A DNA stretch of 34,549 nt from an uncultured Cetobacterium sp. (lineage in GTDB: Bacteria; Fusobacteriota; Fusobacteriia; Fusobacteriales; Fusobacteriaceae). Of the stretch, positions 8,820 through 18,017 are shown piece by piece. How positions within the stretch are numbered: the stretch's first letter is position 1; every line of letters begins with the position of its first letter. The notes under the pieces were generated by a model that made no database searches, was not told the DNA's origin, and saw only the letters and a list, made by a program, of their open reading frames with translations. Location: the NCBI RefSeq assembly GCF_947038635.1, contig NZ_CAMQXC010000013.1:1-34549 (forward strand), in the 5' to 3' direction. Made by a program: the position numbers and the translations under genes.

Positions 8820-9926
8820 ATGAAAAGTAAAGATGGAAAAATCTTTTTAGAAGCTCTTGAGCAGCTTGAAAAAGAAAAAGGAATAAACAAAGAGAGTCTT
8901 CTTGAAGCAGTAGAGCAAGCTATGTTAGCAGCTTATAAGAAGCACTATGGTGAAGAAGAAAACGTTGAGGTAGAAATCAATAGATCAACAGGTGAAGTAA
9001 AAGTTTTTGAAATAAAAACTGTTGTTACTGCTGAAGATTTATACGATGCTGCTCTTGAAGTTTCAGTTGAGGATGCTGTTGAAGCTGGTCACAAAAGAGT
9101 TAAAGTTGGAGACGTTATCAAACTTGAAGTTAATTGTGAAGAGTTCAGAAGAAATGCAATACAAAATGGTAAGCAAATTGTTATTCAGAAAGTTAGAGAA
9201 GCTGAAAGACAAAATATTTTTGATAAATTCAAAGTTAAAGAGCATGATATTATCACTGGTATTATCAGAAGAATCGACGAAAAAAGAAATATTTTCATAG
9301 AATTCGATGGATGCGAAGCTATTTTAACAACTGCTGAGCAATCTCCAGCAGATGTTTACAGAGTTGGTGAAAGAATAAAGGTTTATGTTGCTGAAGTTGA
9401 AAAAACAAATAAATTCCCTAAAATAGTAATCTCTAGAAAAAATGAAGGATTGCTTAAGAAGTTATTTGAGCTAGAAATCCCAGAAATTGCAGATGGTGTT
9501 ATCGAAATTAAATCAGTTGCTAGAGAAGCTGGATCTAGAGCTAAAGTTGCTGTTTACTCAGCTGATGAAAATATCGACACTGTTGGAGCATGTATTGGAC
9601 AAAAAGGATTAAGAATTAGAAATATTGTTAATGAATTAAATGGTGAAAAAATTGATATCGTTGTTTGGAAAGAAGATGTTGAAGAGTTCGTATCAGCTGT
9701 TCTTAGCCCAGCTAAAGTTATCAGTGTTGAGGTTCTTGAAGAAGGAAGTACAGCTAGAGTTTTAGTTGAAAATTCTCAGCTTTCTTTAGCTATTGGTAAA
9801 AATGGACAAAACGCAAGACTTGCTGCTAAATTAACTGGTATGAGAGTAGATATTAAAACTGTTGATTCTTTCAAAGCAGAGACAGAAAATAATACTGTTG
9901 ATTTAGATGAGGAAGAAAATGCTTAA
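8820..9926 (+). CDS. nusA: Transcription termination/antitermination protein NusA
   Basis: 368 aa with NusA N-domain, S1 and KH regions (VGACIGQKGLRIRNIVNELNGEKIDIV; LAIGKNGQNARLAAKLTG). Confidence 0.97.
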   Translation: MKSKDGKIFLEALEQLEKEKGINKESLLEAVEQAMLAAYKKHYGEEENVEVEINRSTGEVKVFEIKTVVTAEDLYDAALEVSVEDAVEAGHKRVKVGDVIKLEVNCEEFRRNAIQNGKQIVIQKVREAERQNIFDKFKVKEHDIITGIIRRIDEKRNIFIEFDGCEAILTTAEQSPADVYRVGERIKVYVAEVEKTNKFPKIVISRKNEGLLKKLFELEIPEIADGVIEIKSVAREAGSRAKVAVYSADENIDTVGACIGQKGLRIRNIVNELNGEKIDIVVWKEDVEEFVSAVLSPAKVISVEVLEEGSTARVLVENSQLSLAIGKNGQNARLAAKLTGMRVDIKTVDSFKAETENNTVDLDEEENA

Positions 9927-10443
9927 TCATACACCTGAAAGAACTTGTGTAGTTTGTAGAGAAAAAAAGAATAAAAGCGAACTTTTTAGAATCGCAAAAA
10001 TTAGTGAAAACAACTATTCATTTGATGAAAAGCAAAAACTTCAAGCTAGAGCAATCTATGTTTGTAAAACTCATGAATGTATTAAAAGAATTTCAAAAAA
10101 TAAAAAATATAGCCTAAAAATAGAAGATTTGCTTACTATGGTAAATCTTCTTAAGAAACAATCTAAAGATTACTTAAATATTTTAAAGGCAATGAAAAAC
10201 TCTGAACATCTAACTTTCGGTATCAATATGGTTATGGAAGACATTCAACATATCCATTTCCTAATAATCGCTGAGGATATTAGTGAAAAAAATGATAAAA
10301 AAATAATTGCAAAAGCTAAGGAGTTTAATATTCCTTATGCTCACTTTGGGGATAAAGCACAACTTGGTGATATATTCAATAAAGATGAAATCAACGTGAT
10401 TGCTATAAAAAATAAAAAAGTTGCAAGGGGATTGATAGATTAG
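9919..10443 (+). CDS. YlxR (DUF448/RnpM-like) fused to an L7Ae/YlxQ-like RNA-binding domain
   Basis: N-term HTPERTCVVCREKKNKSELFRIA is YlxR-like; C-term LTFGINMVMEDIQHIHFLIIAEDISEKNDKKI...KAQLGDIFNKDEINVIAIKNKKVARGL is L7Ae-like. The track starts at 9907; ATG 9919 follows GAGGAAG. Overlaps the nusA end. Confidence 0.85.
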   Translation: MLNHTPERTCVVCREKKNKSELFRIAKISENNYSFDEKQKLQARAIYVCKTHECIKRISKNKKYSLKIEDLLTMVNLLKKQSKDYLNILKAMKNSEHLTFGINMVMEDIQHIHFLIIAEDISEKNDKKIIAKAKEFNIPYAHFGDKAQLGDIFNKDEINVIAIKNKKVARGLID

Positions 10444-10467
10444 GCTATTTGGAGGTGTCTAGATTTT

Positions 10468-12636
10468 ATGAAAATAAGAGTACACGAATTAGCTAGGAAA
10501 TATGGTTTTGGAAACAAAGAGTTTTTGGATATTTTAAACAATATTGGAATTGATGTACACTCACATCTAGCTGGATTAACTGATGAGCAAGAAAAAATTG
10601 CCACAGATTATTTTGCTAAAAAAAATGATGATGTTGTTTCTAACAATGTTTATATAGAGGAGGAAACAATGAAAAAAAATATGGAAATTAATAATGTAGA
10701 CGATTTTGTAGAGGAGAATCAGCCTACAAAGAAAAGCAAAAATAAAAACAAAAATAAAACTAATGATGAGAACTCTAAAGATGAGGGAAAATCAAAAAAA
10801 AGAAAAAAAGGAAGAAGAGCAGACTTCGTTGTAAAGAAAGCTGAGCAAGGTCCTGAAATTATCGAAGAAGATGGAATGAAAATTATCAAAATTAGAGGAG
10901 AGATTACTTTAGGTGATTTTGCTGATAGACTTGGAATTGGAAGTTCAGAACTTATAAAAAAATTATTCTTAAAAGGTCAAATGTTAACTATCAATAGTCC
11001 AATCTCTTTTGAATTAGCAGAAGAGTTAGCTGTAGATTATGATGCTTTAGTTGAGGAAGAAGAAGAAATCGAATTAGATTTTGGAGATAAATTCGCCCTT
11101 GAAATTACAGATAAACCTGAAGATCTTATTGAAAGAGCTCCTGTTATTACAATCATGGGACACGTTGACCACGGAAAAACATCTTTACTTGATGCTATAA
11201 GAACAACATCTGTAGCTTCAGGAGAAGCTGGAGGAATTACACAAAAGATTGGAGCTTACCAAATTGATAAAGCTGGTAAAAAAATAACTTTCGTTGATAC
11301 TCCTGGACACGAGGCATTTACTGATATGAGAGCTAGAGGAGCACAAGTTACTGATATCGCAATTCTTGTAGTTGCTGCTGATGATGGTGTTATGCCTCAA
11401 ACAATAGAAGCTTTATCTCACGCTAAGGCTGCTAATGTACCAATTATTGTTGCTATTAACAAAATTGATAAACCAGAAGCTAACCCTATGAGAGTAAAAC
11501 AAGAATTAATGGAACATGGACTAGTTTCAGTTGAGTGGGGAGGAGATACTGAGTTTGTTGAAGTATCTGCTAAAGCTAGAATGAACTTAGATACTCTTTT
11601 AGATACAATCTTAATTACTTCTGAGATTTTAGAATTAAAAGCTAACCCTAAGAAAAGAGCTAAAGGTATTGTTTTAGAATCTAGATTAGATCCTAAAGTT
11701 GGGCCTATTGCTGACGTTTTAATTCAAGAGGGAACTTTAAAAATTGGAGAAGTTATCGTTGCTGGAGAATCTATGGGTAAAGTTAGAGCTCTTGTTAATG
11801 ATTTAGGAACTAAAGTTCAATCTGCTACAGTTTCTCAACCAATTGAAATTATTGGATTTAATGATGTTCCATCTGCTGGAGATACATTCTATGTTATCCA
11901 AAATGAGCAACACGCTAAGAGAATTGTTGAAGAAATGGCAAAAGAAAGAAAAATTGCTGAGGTTAGTAGAAAATCTATCTCTCTAGAAACTCTATCTCAA
12001 CAAATGGATAACGCTAACATAAAGGAATTAAACTTAATTTTAAGAGCAGATTCTAGAGGATCAGTTGAAGCTTTAAGAGATTCATTATTAAAACTTTCTC
12101 ATGAAGAAGTTTTAGTTAACATTATTCAAGCTGCATCTGGAGCTATTACAGAGAGTGACGTTAAACTTGCTGAAGCATCAAATGCAATTATAATTGGATT
12201 TAATGTTAGACCAACTACAAACGCTTTAAAAGAAGCAGATTCTAACGGTGTTGAAATTAGAACTTCAAACATCATTTATCATATCACTGAGGATATCGAA
12301 AAAGCTCTAACAGGTATGCTTGATCCTGAGTTTAAAGAGATGTACTCTGGAAGAATTGAAATTAAAAAAGTATTCAAAGTTTCTAAAGTTGGAAACGTTG
12401 CTGGATGTGTTGTTGTTGATGGTAAAGTTAGAAAAGATTCAAACATCAGAATATTAAGAAATGGTGTTATTGTTTATGAAGGAAAATTAAATACACTTAA
12501 GAGATACAAGGATGACGCTAAAGAAGTGGTTGCTGGTCAAGAGTGTGGTTTAGGAATAGAAAACTTTAACGATATCAAAGAAGGAGATATTGTTGAGGCA
12601 TTTGACATTATTGAAGTTAAAAGAACTTTAAAGTAA
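10468..12636 (+). CDS. infB: Translation initiation factor IF-2
   Basis: 722 aa; IF2_N, Lys-rich linker, G-domain [24 protein letters not shown]. Confidence 0.98.
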   Translation: MKIRVHELARKYGFGNKEFLDILNNIGIDVHSHLAGLTDEQEKIATDYFAKKNDDVVSNNVYIEEETMKKNMEINNVDDFVEENQPTKKSKNKNKNKTNDENSKDEGKSKKRKKGRRADFVVKKAEQGPEIIEEDGMKIIKIRGEITLGDFADRLGIGSSELIKKLFLKGQMLTINSPISFELAEELAVDYDALVEEEEEIELDFGDKFALEITDKPEDLIERAPVITIMGHVDHGKTSLLDAIRTTSVASGEAGGITQKIGAYQIDKAGKKITFVDTPGHEAFTDMRARGAQVTDIAILVVAADDGVMPQTIEALSHAKAANVPIIVAINKIDKPEANPMRVKQELMEHGLVSVEWGGDTEFVEVSAKARMNLDTLLDTILITSEILELKANPKKRAKGIVLESRLDPKVGPIADVLIQEGTLKIGEVIVAGESMGKVRALVNDLGTKVQSATVSQPIEIIGFNDVPSAGDTFYVIQNEQHAKRIVEEMAKERKIAEVSRKSISLETLSQQMDNANIKELNLILRADSRGSVEALRDSLLKLSHEEVLVNIIQAASGAITESDVKLAEASNAIIIGFNVRPTTNALKEADSNGVEIRTSNIIYHITEDIEKALTGMLDPEFKEMYSGRIEIKKVFKVSKVGNVAGCVVVDGKVRKDSNIRILRNGVIVYEGKLNTLKRYKDDAKEVVAGQECGLGIENFNDIKEGDIVEAFDIIEVKRTLK

Positions 12637-12652
12637 AAGTGGGTGATTTATT

Positions 12653-13009
12653 ATGAATAAAAAAAGATTAGCTGCAATAGAAAAAGAGGTTTCTAGAGTT
12701 GTTTCTAAATGTCTTTTCGAAGAGGTTAAAAATCCAAAATTAAAAAAAGCTATGGTTTCTATTACTAGTGTTAGAGTTACTGAAGATTTAAAATTTGCAG
12801 ATTTATTCTTTAGCATTATGCCAATAGCTGGACAAACTGTTAATAAAAATGAAGTTTTAGAAGGATTAAATGAAATTAAAGGTTTTCTTAGAAAAAGAGT
12901 ATCTGAAGAACTAGCCTTAAGATATACTCCTGAAATGAGAATAAAACTGGATGATACTATAGAACACGCTATTAAAATCTCCCAGTTACTTGATAGCTTA
13001 AAAGGATAA
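12653..13009 (+). CDS. rbfA: Ribosome-binding factor A
   Basis: 118 aa, RbfA-like, immediately downstream of infB. Confidence 0.95.
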   Translation: MNKKRLAAIEKEVSRVVSKCLFEEVKNPKLKKAMVSITSVRVTEDLKFADLFFSIMPIAGQTVNKNEVLEGLNEIKGFLRKRVSEELALRYTPEMRIKLDDTIEHAIKISQLLDSLKG

Positions 13010-13013
13010 TTTT

Positions 13014-14714
13014 ATGCACTGGGAATATAAAACAGTATCTGAAAATCTTATTGAAACTAAGGCTAGTCAATGGAATGTTTCTAAATTTTTAGCTACTTTA
13101 CTTTTAAAGAAAGGCTTTTTAGAAAAAGATGAAGTAGATAATTTTCTTAATCCATCTATAAATAAATTTAGAAATCCTTTTGATTTTGAAATGATGGATA
13201 GTGTTGTAGAAAAAATAGTTTCAGCTAAAAATAATGAAGAAAAGTTATTTATTTACGGAGACTATGATGTCGATGGAATAACTGCTGCCATCTTCCTTGT
13301 ATTAGCTTTTAGAGAGATTGGAATTGATATTGATTACTATATTCCTAATAGAATGGATGAAGGATATGGTCTTGATAAAAAGACCATTGACTATATCCAT
13401 AAAAATTCTGGAAAACTAGTAATTACTGTAGATACAGGAGTTAACTCCTATGAGGATGTAGAGTATGCTCGTACTCTAGGAATTGAAGTTATTGTTACTG
13501 ATCATCATAAAAGTGTAAAAGATGAAGAAGAGGATAATATCCTCTTCATTAATCCTAAACTTAGTGATAATTATAAATTTAAATTCTTGGCTGGAGCCGG
13601 AGTAGCTTTAAAAGTTGCTCAAGGAGTTTATTCTTATCTAAATGAAGATTTCTCTAAATTATATCAATTCATGGATGTTATTATGATAGGAACCGTTGCT
13701 GATGTAGTTCCTATGTTTGACGAAAATAGAATTATTATAAGCAGAGGTTTAGAAACTCTTAAAAATACAAAAATTAAGGGTCTAGTTTATCTCATGAAAT
13801 ATCTAAAGCTTTATAATAAAGATATTAGTACAACAGATATCAGTTATTTTGTTTCTCCTCTTATAAACTCTTTAGGAAGACTTGGAAATTCTAAATTAGG
13901 TGCTGATTTCTTTATGAAAACAGATGATTTTGAAATCTACAATATTATTGAAGAGATGAAAAAAGCTAATAAGCAAAGAAGAGAACTTGAAAGAATGATA
14001 TTTGATGAAGCAAACAAAATGATTCAACAAAAAAATGATCCAAATAATTTAAAATATATTTTTGTTGCATCAGAGCGATGGCATCCTGGAGTTATTGGTG
14101 TGGTTGCTTCTAGGTTAAGTGTAAAATATAATTTACCTGTCGCTATGATCTCATTAAAAGATGGTATTGCTAAAGCTTCATGTAGAAGTATTCCTGGTGT
14201 AAATATTTTCAATATTTTAAAACTTATTGAGAATAAATTAATACGTTTTGGTGGTCATGACTTGGCTGCTGGATTTATAGCTGATGAAAAAAATCTTCCT
14301 GAAATAGAACTTTTATTTCAAAGAGAGATTCAAGTTCATGAGCACAATATAAATCAACCTAAGTTTTTAGAAATCGATTTAGAGTTATCTGTCGATAAAA
14401 TAAATAAAAATCATATTAATGATATAAAAAAATTAGGTCCCTTTGGCCTTGAAAATAAACATCCCTATTTTCTTGATAGAGGAGTTAAAATTATAGATAC
14501 AAAGTTTTTCGGTATTGAAAATAGACATTTCAATGGATTTTTATTAAAAAATGGAAAATCTTACCCTCTTGTGGCTTTTGATTTAAGTTCAAAGCTACAT
14601 AAAAATAATAAGGATATGCTCTATGACATCATTTACTATCCTGAAAAAATTATTAACAAAGGGGAAGAATTTTATCAATTTCGTTTAAAAGATCTTAAAT
14701 CTCATAAGATTTGA
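13014..14714 (+). CDS. recJ: Single-stranded-DNA-specific exonuclease RecJ
   Basis: 566 aa; DHH-family motifs YGDYDVDGITAA, VTDHHK, GRLGNSKLGADFF, GGHDLAAGF. Confidence 0.95.
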   Translation: MHWEYKTVSENLIETKASQWNVSKFLATLLLKKGFLEKDEVDNFLNPSINKFRNPFDFEMMDSVVEKIVSAKNNEEKLFIYGDYDVDGITAAIFLVLAFREIGIDIDYYIPNRMDEGYGLDKKTIDYIHKNSGKLVITVDTGVNSYEDVEYARTLGIEVIVTDHHKSVKDEEEDNILFINPKLSDNYKFKFLAGAGVALKVAQGVYSYLNEDFSKLYQFMDVIMIGTVADVVPMFDENRIIISRGLETLKNTKIKGLVYLMKYLKLYNKDISTTDISYFVSPLINSLGRLGNSKLGADFFMKTDDFEIYNIIEEMKKANKQRRELERMIFDEANKMIQQKNDPNNLKYIFVASERWHPGVIGVVASRLSVKYNLPVAMISLKDGIAKASCRSIPGVNIFNILKLIENKLIRFGGHDLAAGFIADEKNLPEIELLFQREIQVHEHNINQPKFLEIDLELSVDKINKNHINDIKKLGPFGLENKHPYFLDRGVKIIDTKFFGIENRHFNGFLLKNGKSYPLVAFDLSSKLHKNNKDMLYDIIYYPEKIINKGEEFYQFRLKDLKSHKI

Positions 14715-14745
14715 GATATTAATACATAAATACTTTAAGGAGGAA

Positions 14746-16035
14746 ATGATGAAACACGAATTAAAAAAAATCGAACATTCAGCAGTTGAGATTACATTAA
14801 CTTTAACAGCTGAAGAGTTATCACCAATTAAATCAGAGGTTATTAAAACTTTAGCTACTAAAGTAGAGGTTCCTGGATTTAGAAAAGGACATGCACCATT
14901 AAACAAAGTTGAAGCTGCTTTTGCTGATGCAATAAAAGAAGAGGTTGTTGATTCTGTTCTTAAAGCAAACTTTGAAAAAATCGTTGCTGAAGAAAAAATC
15001 GCTCCAGTAAGTTTCATTTACGATCTTGTTGCTAACATGAAAGATTCTCTTGAAATAACATTTAAAGTTGATGTTTATCCTGAAATTACTTTAGGAGAAT
15101 ACAAAGGTTTAGAGGTTGAAAAAGAAACTTTCCAAATGACTGATGATCTTTTAGATAAAGAAATTGAAAACATGTTAAATGCTAAATCTAAATTAGATGA
15201 TGCTCCAGAAGGACACAAAGCTGAAATGGGAAATACTGTAGATCTTGCTTTTGAAGGATTTATCGACGGTGTTCCATTTGAAGGTGGAAAAGCTGATTCT
15301 CACCAATTAAAATTAGGATCAAAAATGTTTATTGATACATTTGAAGATCAATTAGTTGGATATACAGTAGGACAAGAGGGAGAAATCAATGTAACTTTCC
15401 CTGCTGAGTATCATGCTGAAGCATTAGCTGGAAAACCTGCTACATTTAAAGTAAAAATAAACTCTATCAAAACTTTAGCTAAGCCAGAGTTAACTGAAGA
15501 ATTTGCAAAAGAAGCTGGATTTGAGTCTGTTGAAGATTTAAAAGCTAAGAAAACTGCTGAAATTACAGCTAGAGAAGAAGCTAGAATTCAAAATAACTTT
15601 GTTGGAAAATTAATCCAAAAAGTTGTTGCTGATTCAAAAGTTGATGTACCTAAATCTATGGTAGTTAGAGAAGTAGAAAATAGAATGGCTGAAATGAACC
15701 AACAATTAGCTATGCAAGGAATGGATCTTGATCAATACTTAAAAATGACTGGTATGACTAAAGAGCAAGCTTTCAACCAAATAGCTCCTATGGCTCATAA
15801 CAAAGTTCAAGTTGATTTAGTTTTAGAAGCTATAGCTAAAGCTGAAAACTTAGAGATTACTGCTGAAGAGTTAAATACTAAAGTTGAAGAAATTGCTAAA
15901 ATGTACGGTATGACTAAAGAGCAATTAGAGGCTGAATTAAATAAAAATTCTAACCTTGATGAATTCAACCACAGCTTAAAAACAGAGAGCTTAGCTCAAA
16001 AAGCTGTTGAAGTTATTGTTAATAACGCAAAATAA
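14746..16035 (+). CDS. tig: Trigger factor
   Basis: 429 aa; ribosome-binding signature VPGFRKGHAPLNKVE and an FKBP-like domain. Confidence 0.96.
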   Translation: MMKHELKKIEHSAVEITLTLTAEELSPIKSEVIKTLATKVEVPGFRKGHAPLNKVEAAFADAIKEEVVDSVLKANFEKIVAEEKIAPVSFIYDLVANMKDSLEITFKVDVYPEITLGEYKGLEVEKETFQMTDDLLDKEIENMLNAKSKLDDAPEGHKAEMGNTVDLAFEGFIDGVPFEGGKADSHQLKLGSKMFIDTFEDQLVGYTVGQEGEINVTFPAEYHAEALAGKPATFKVKINSIKTLAKPELTEEFAKEAGFESVEDLKAKKTAEITAREEARIQNNFVGKLIQKVVADSKVDVPKSMVVREVENRMAEMNQQLAMQGMDLDQYLKMTGMTKEQAFNQIAPMAHNKVQVDLVLEAIAKAENLEITAEELNTKVEEIAKMYGMTKEQLEAELNKNSNLDEFNHSLKTESLAQKAVEVIVNNAK

Positions 16036-16046
16036 TAAAAAAATAT

Positions 16047-16078
16047 GTATTGAGTAGAGTTTTATCTCTACTCAATAC
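16047..16078. terminator. Strong hairpin in the tig-clpP intergenic region
   Basis: GTATTGAGTAGAG-TTTTAT-CTCTACTCAATAC, 13-bp perfect stem. The best T-run flanks it on the minus-strand side. Confidence 0.55.
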
Positions 16079-16169
16079 TGCTTTAATAAAAAATTAGTGT
16101 TAAATACCTAAATTTTTTTAAGTATTTAACTTTAAATTTTTAAAGCAAGTTTTTAAAGGAGGGAAAAAA

Positions 16170-16745
16170 ATGTACAGTCCAACAGTTATTGAAAACACAG
16201 GAAAAGGTGAAAGAGCCTATGACATCTACTCAAGACTTCTTAAGGATAGAATCATATTCTTAGGTAGTGAGATTGATGATCAAATAGCTAATGCAATTGT
16301 TGCTCAACTCCTATTTTTAGAAGCTGAAGATCCCAATAAAGATATAATTATGTATATAAATAGTCCTGGAGGTGTTATCACTTCTGGTATGGCAATCTAT
16401 GACACTATGAATTACATTAAACCTGATGTACAAACAGTTTGTATTGGACAAGCTGCAAGTATGGGTGCTCTATTACTTTCTGCTGGGGCTAAAGGAAAAA
16501 GATATTCACTTGAAAACTCTAGAATTATGATTCACCAACCACTTGGTGGAGCTAAAGGGCAAGCTACAGATATTGAAATTCAAGCTAAAGAGATTTTAAG
16601 AATGAAGGATTTAACTTCTAAAATTTTAAGTAAAAATACAAATAAATCAGTTGATGAAATAATATCTGCAACTGAAAGAGATAATTTTATGAGCGCTGAT
16701 GAAGCTAAAGAATTTGGTCTAATAGATCATGTTTTCGTTAGATAA
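16170..16745 (+). CDS. clpP: ATP-dependent Clp protease proteolytic subunit
   Basis: 191 aa; catalytic [11 protein letters not shown] and MIHQPLGG motifs. Confidence 0.98.
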   Translation: MYSPTVIENTGKGERAYDIYSRLLKDRIIFLGSEIDDQIANAIVAQLLFLEAEDPNKDIIMYINSPGGVITSGMAIYDTMNYIKPDVQTVCIGQAASMGALLLSAGAKGKRYSLENSRIMIHQPLGGAKGQATDIEIQAKEILRMKDLTSKILSKNTNKSVDEIISATERDNFMSADEAKEFGLIDHVFVR

Positions 16746-16756
16746 GGAGGGAAGAG

Positions 16757-18004
16757 ATGAACAAAAAAGAACATTGCTCGTTCTGTGGAAGAGGACAAGA
16801 TGAAGTTTCAAAACTTTTCTCTGGTATTGATGGATCATTTATATGTGATGAGTGTATCGAAACATGTTTTGATATGCTTGGTTACGAAAATGATATTTAC
16901 TATGGTGAAAAGCATTCTGAAAACTCTTCTAGTCATTCTTTAACAGGAATAAAGCTACCTACACCAAAAGAAATTAAAGAAAAACTTGATGAATATGTTA
17001 TTGGTCAAGATGAAAGTAAGAAAGTTTTAGCTGTATCTGTTTACAATCACTATAAGAGAATAATGCATAAAGATCAAGGAAGTAAAGATGTTGAGTTACA
17101 AAAATCAAATGTACTTCTTATTGGTCCTACTGGCTCAGGTAAAACTCTTCTAGCACAAACTCTTGCAAGAACACTTCATGTTCCTTTTGCAATTGCTGAT
17201 GCTACAACACTTACTGAAGCCGGATATGTCGGAGACGATGTTGAAAATGTTTTAGTTAGATTATTGCAAGCTGCTGATTATAATGTAGAAGCTGCTGAAA
17301 GAGGAATTATCTATATAGATGAAATAGATAAAATTGCAAGAAAATCTGAAAACGTTTCTATTACAAGAGATGTTTCCGGAGAAGGAGTTCAACAAGCTCT
17401 TTTAAAAATTATTGAAGGCACAAAATCTCAAGTTCCGCCACAGGGTGGAAGAAAACATCCAAACCAAGAACTTATAGAAATTGATACTACTAACATTTTA
17501 TTTATAGTTGGTGGAGCATTTGAGGGAATGGAAAAAATTATTAAATCTAGAACTAATAAAAAAGTTCTTGGTTTCGGGGCTTCTCAAGATACTATTGAAG
17601 CTGAAAAAGAAATAGAGCTTTTAGGTAAAGTTCTTCCTGAAGATTTAGTTAAACAGGGAATAATTCCAGAGCTAGTTGGAAGACTTCCTGTTATTACAAC
17701 ACTATCTCCTTTAGATGAAACTGCACTTATAAAGATTTTATCTGAACCTAAAAACTCAATTGTAAAACAATATCAAAAATTCTTTGAAATGGAAAATGTT
17801 AGCCTTGAATTTGAAGATGAAGCTCTTAAAAAAATTGCCGCTTTAGCTTTAGATAGAAAAATCGGTGCAAGGGGTCTTAGATCTATTATTGAAAATATAA
17901 TGACAGATTTAATGTTTGAGATTCCTTCAGATAAAACTATAAAAAAGGTTACAATTAATGCTGATTCAATTCAAGATTCAACAAAAGTTAAAATTGAACA
18001 CTAA
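16757..18004 (+). CDS. clpX: ATP-dependent Clp protease ATPase subunit ClpX
   Basis: 415 aa; zinc-binding CSFCG...CDEC, Walker A GPTGSGKT. Confidence 0.98.
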   Translation: MNKKEHCSFCGRGQDEVSKLFSGIDGSFICDECIETCFDMLGYENDIYYGEKHSENSSSHSLTGIKLPTPKEIKEKLDEYVIGQDESKKVLAVSVYNHYKRIMHKDQGSKDVELQKSNVLLIGPTGSGKTLLAQTLARTLHVPFAIADATTLTEAGYVGDDVENVLVRLLQAADYNVEAAERGIIYIDEIDKIARKSENVSITRDVSGEGVQQALLKIIEGTKSQVPPQGGRKHPNQELIEIDTTNILFIVGGAFEGMEKIIKSRTNKKVLGFGASQDTIEAEKEIELLGKVLPEDLVKQGIIPELVGRLPVITTLSPLDETALIKILSEPKNSIVKQYQKFFEMENVSLEFEDEALKKIAALALDRKIGARGLRSIIENIMTDLMFEIPSDKTIKKVTINADSIQDSTKVKIEH

Positions 18005-18017
18005 GGAGTGATTACTA

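Noticed and set aside
9022-9300. Alternative-frame ORFs within nusA (9022..9300 +, 9063..9245 -)
   Set aside because: Overlap a strongly supported NusA frame; no independent support.
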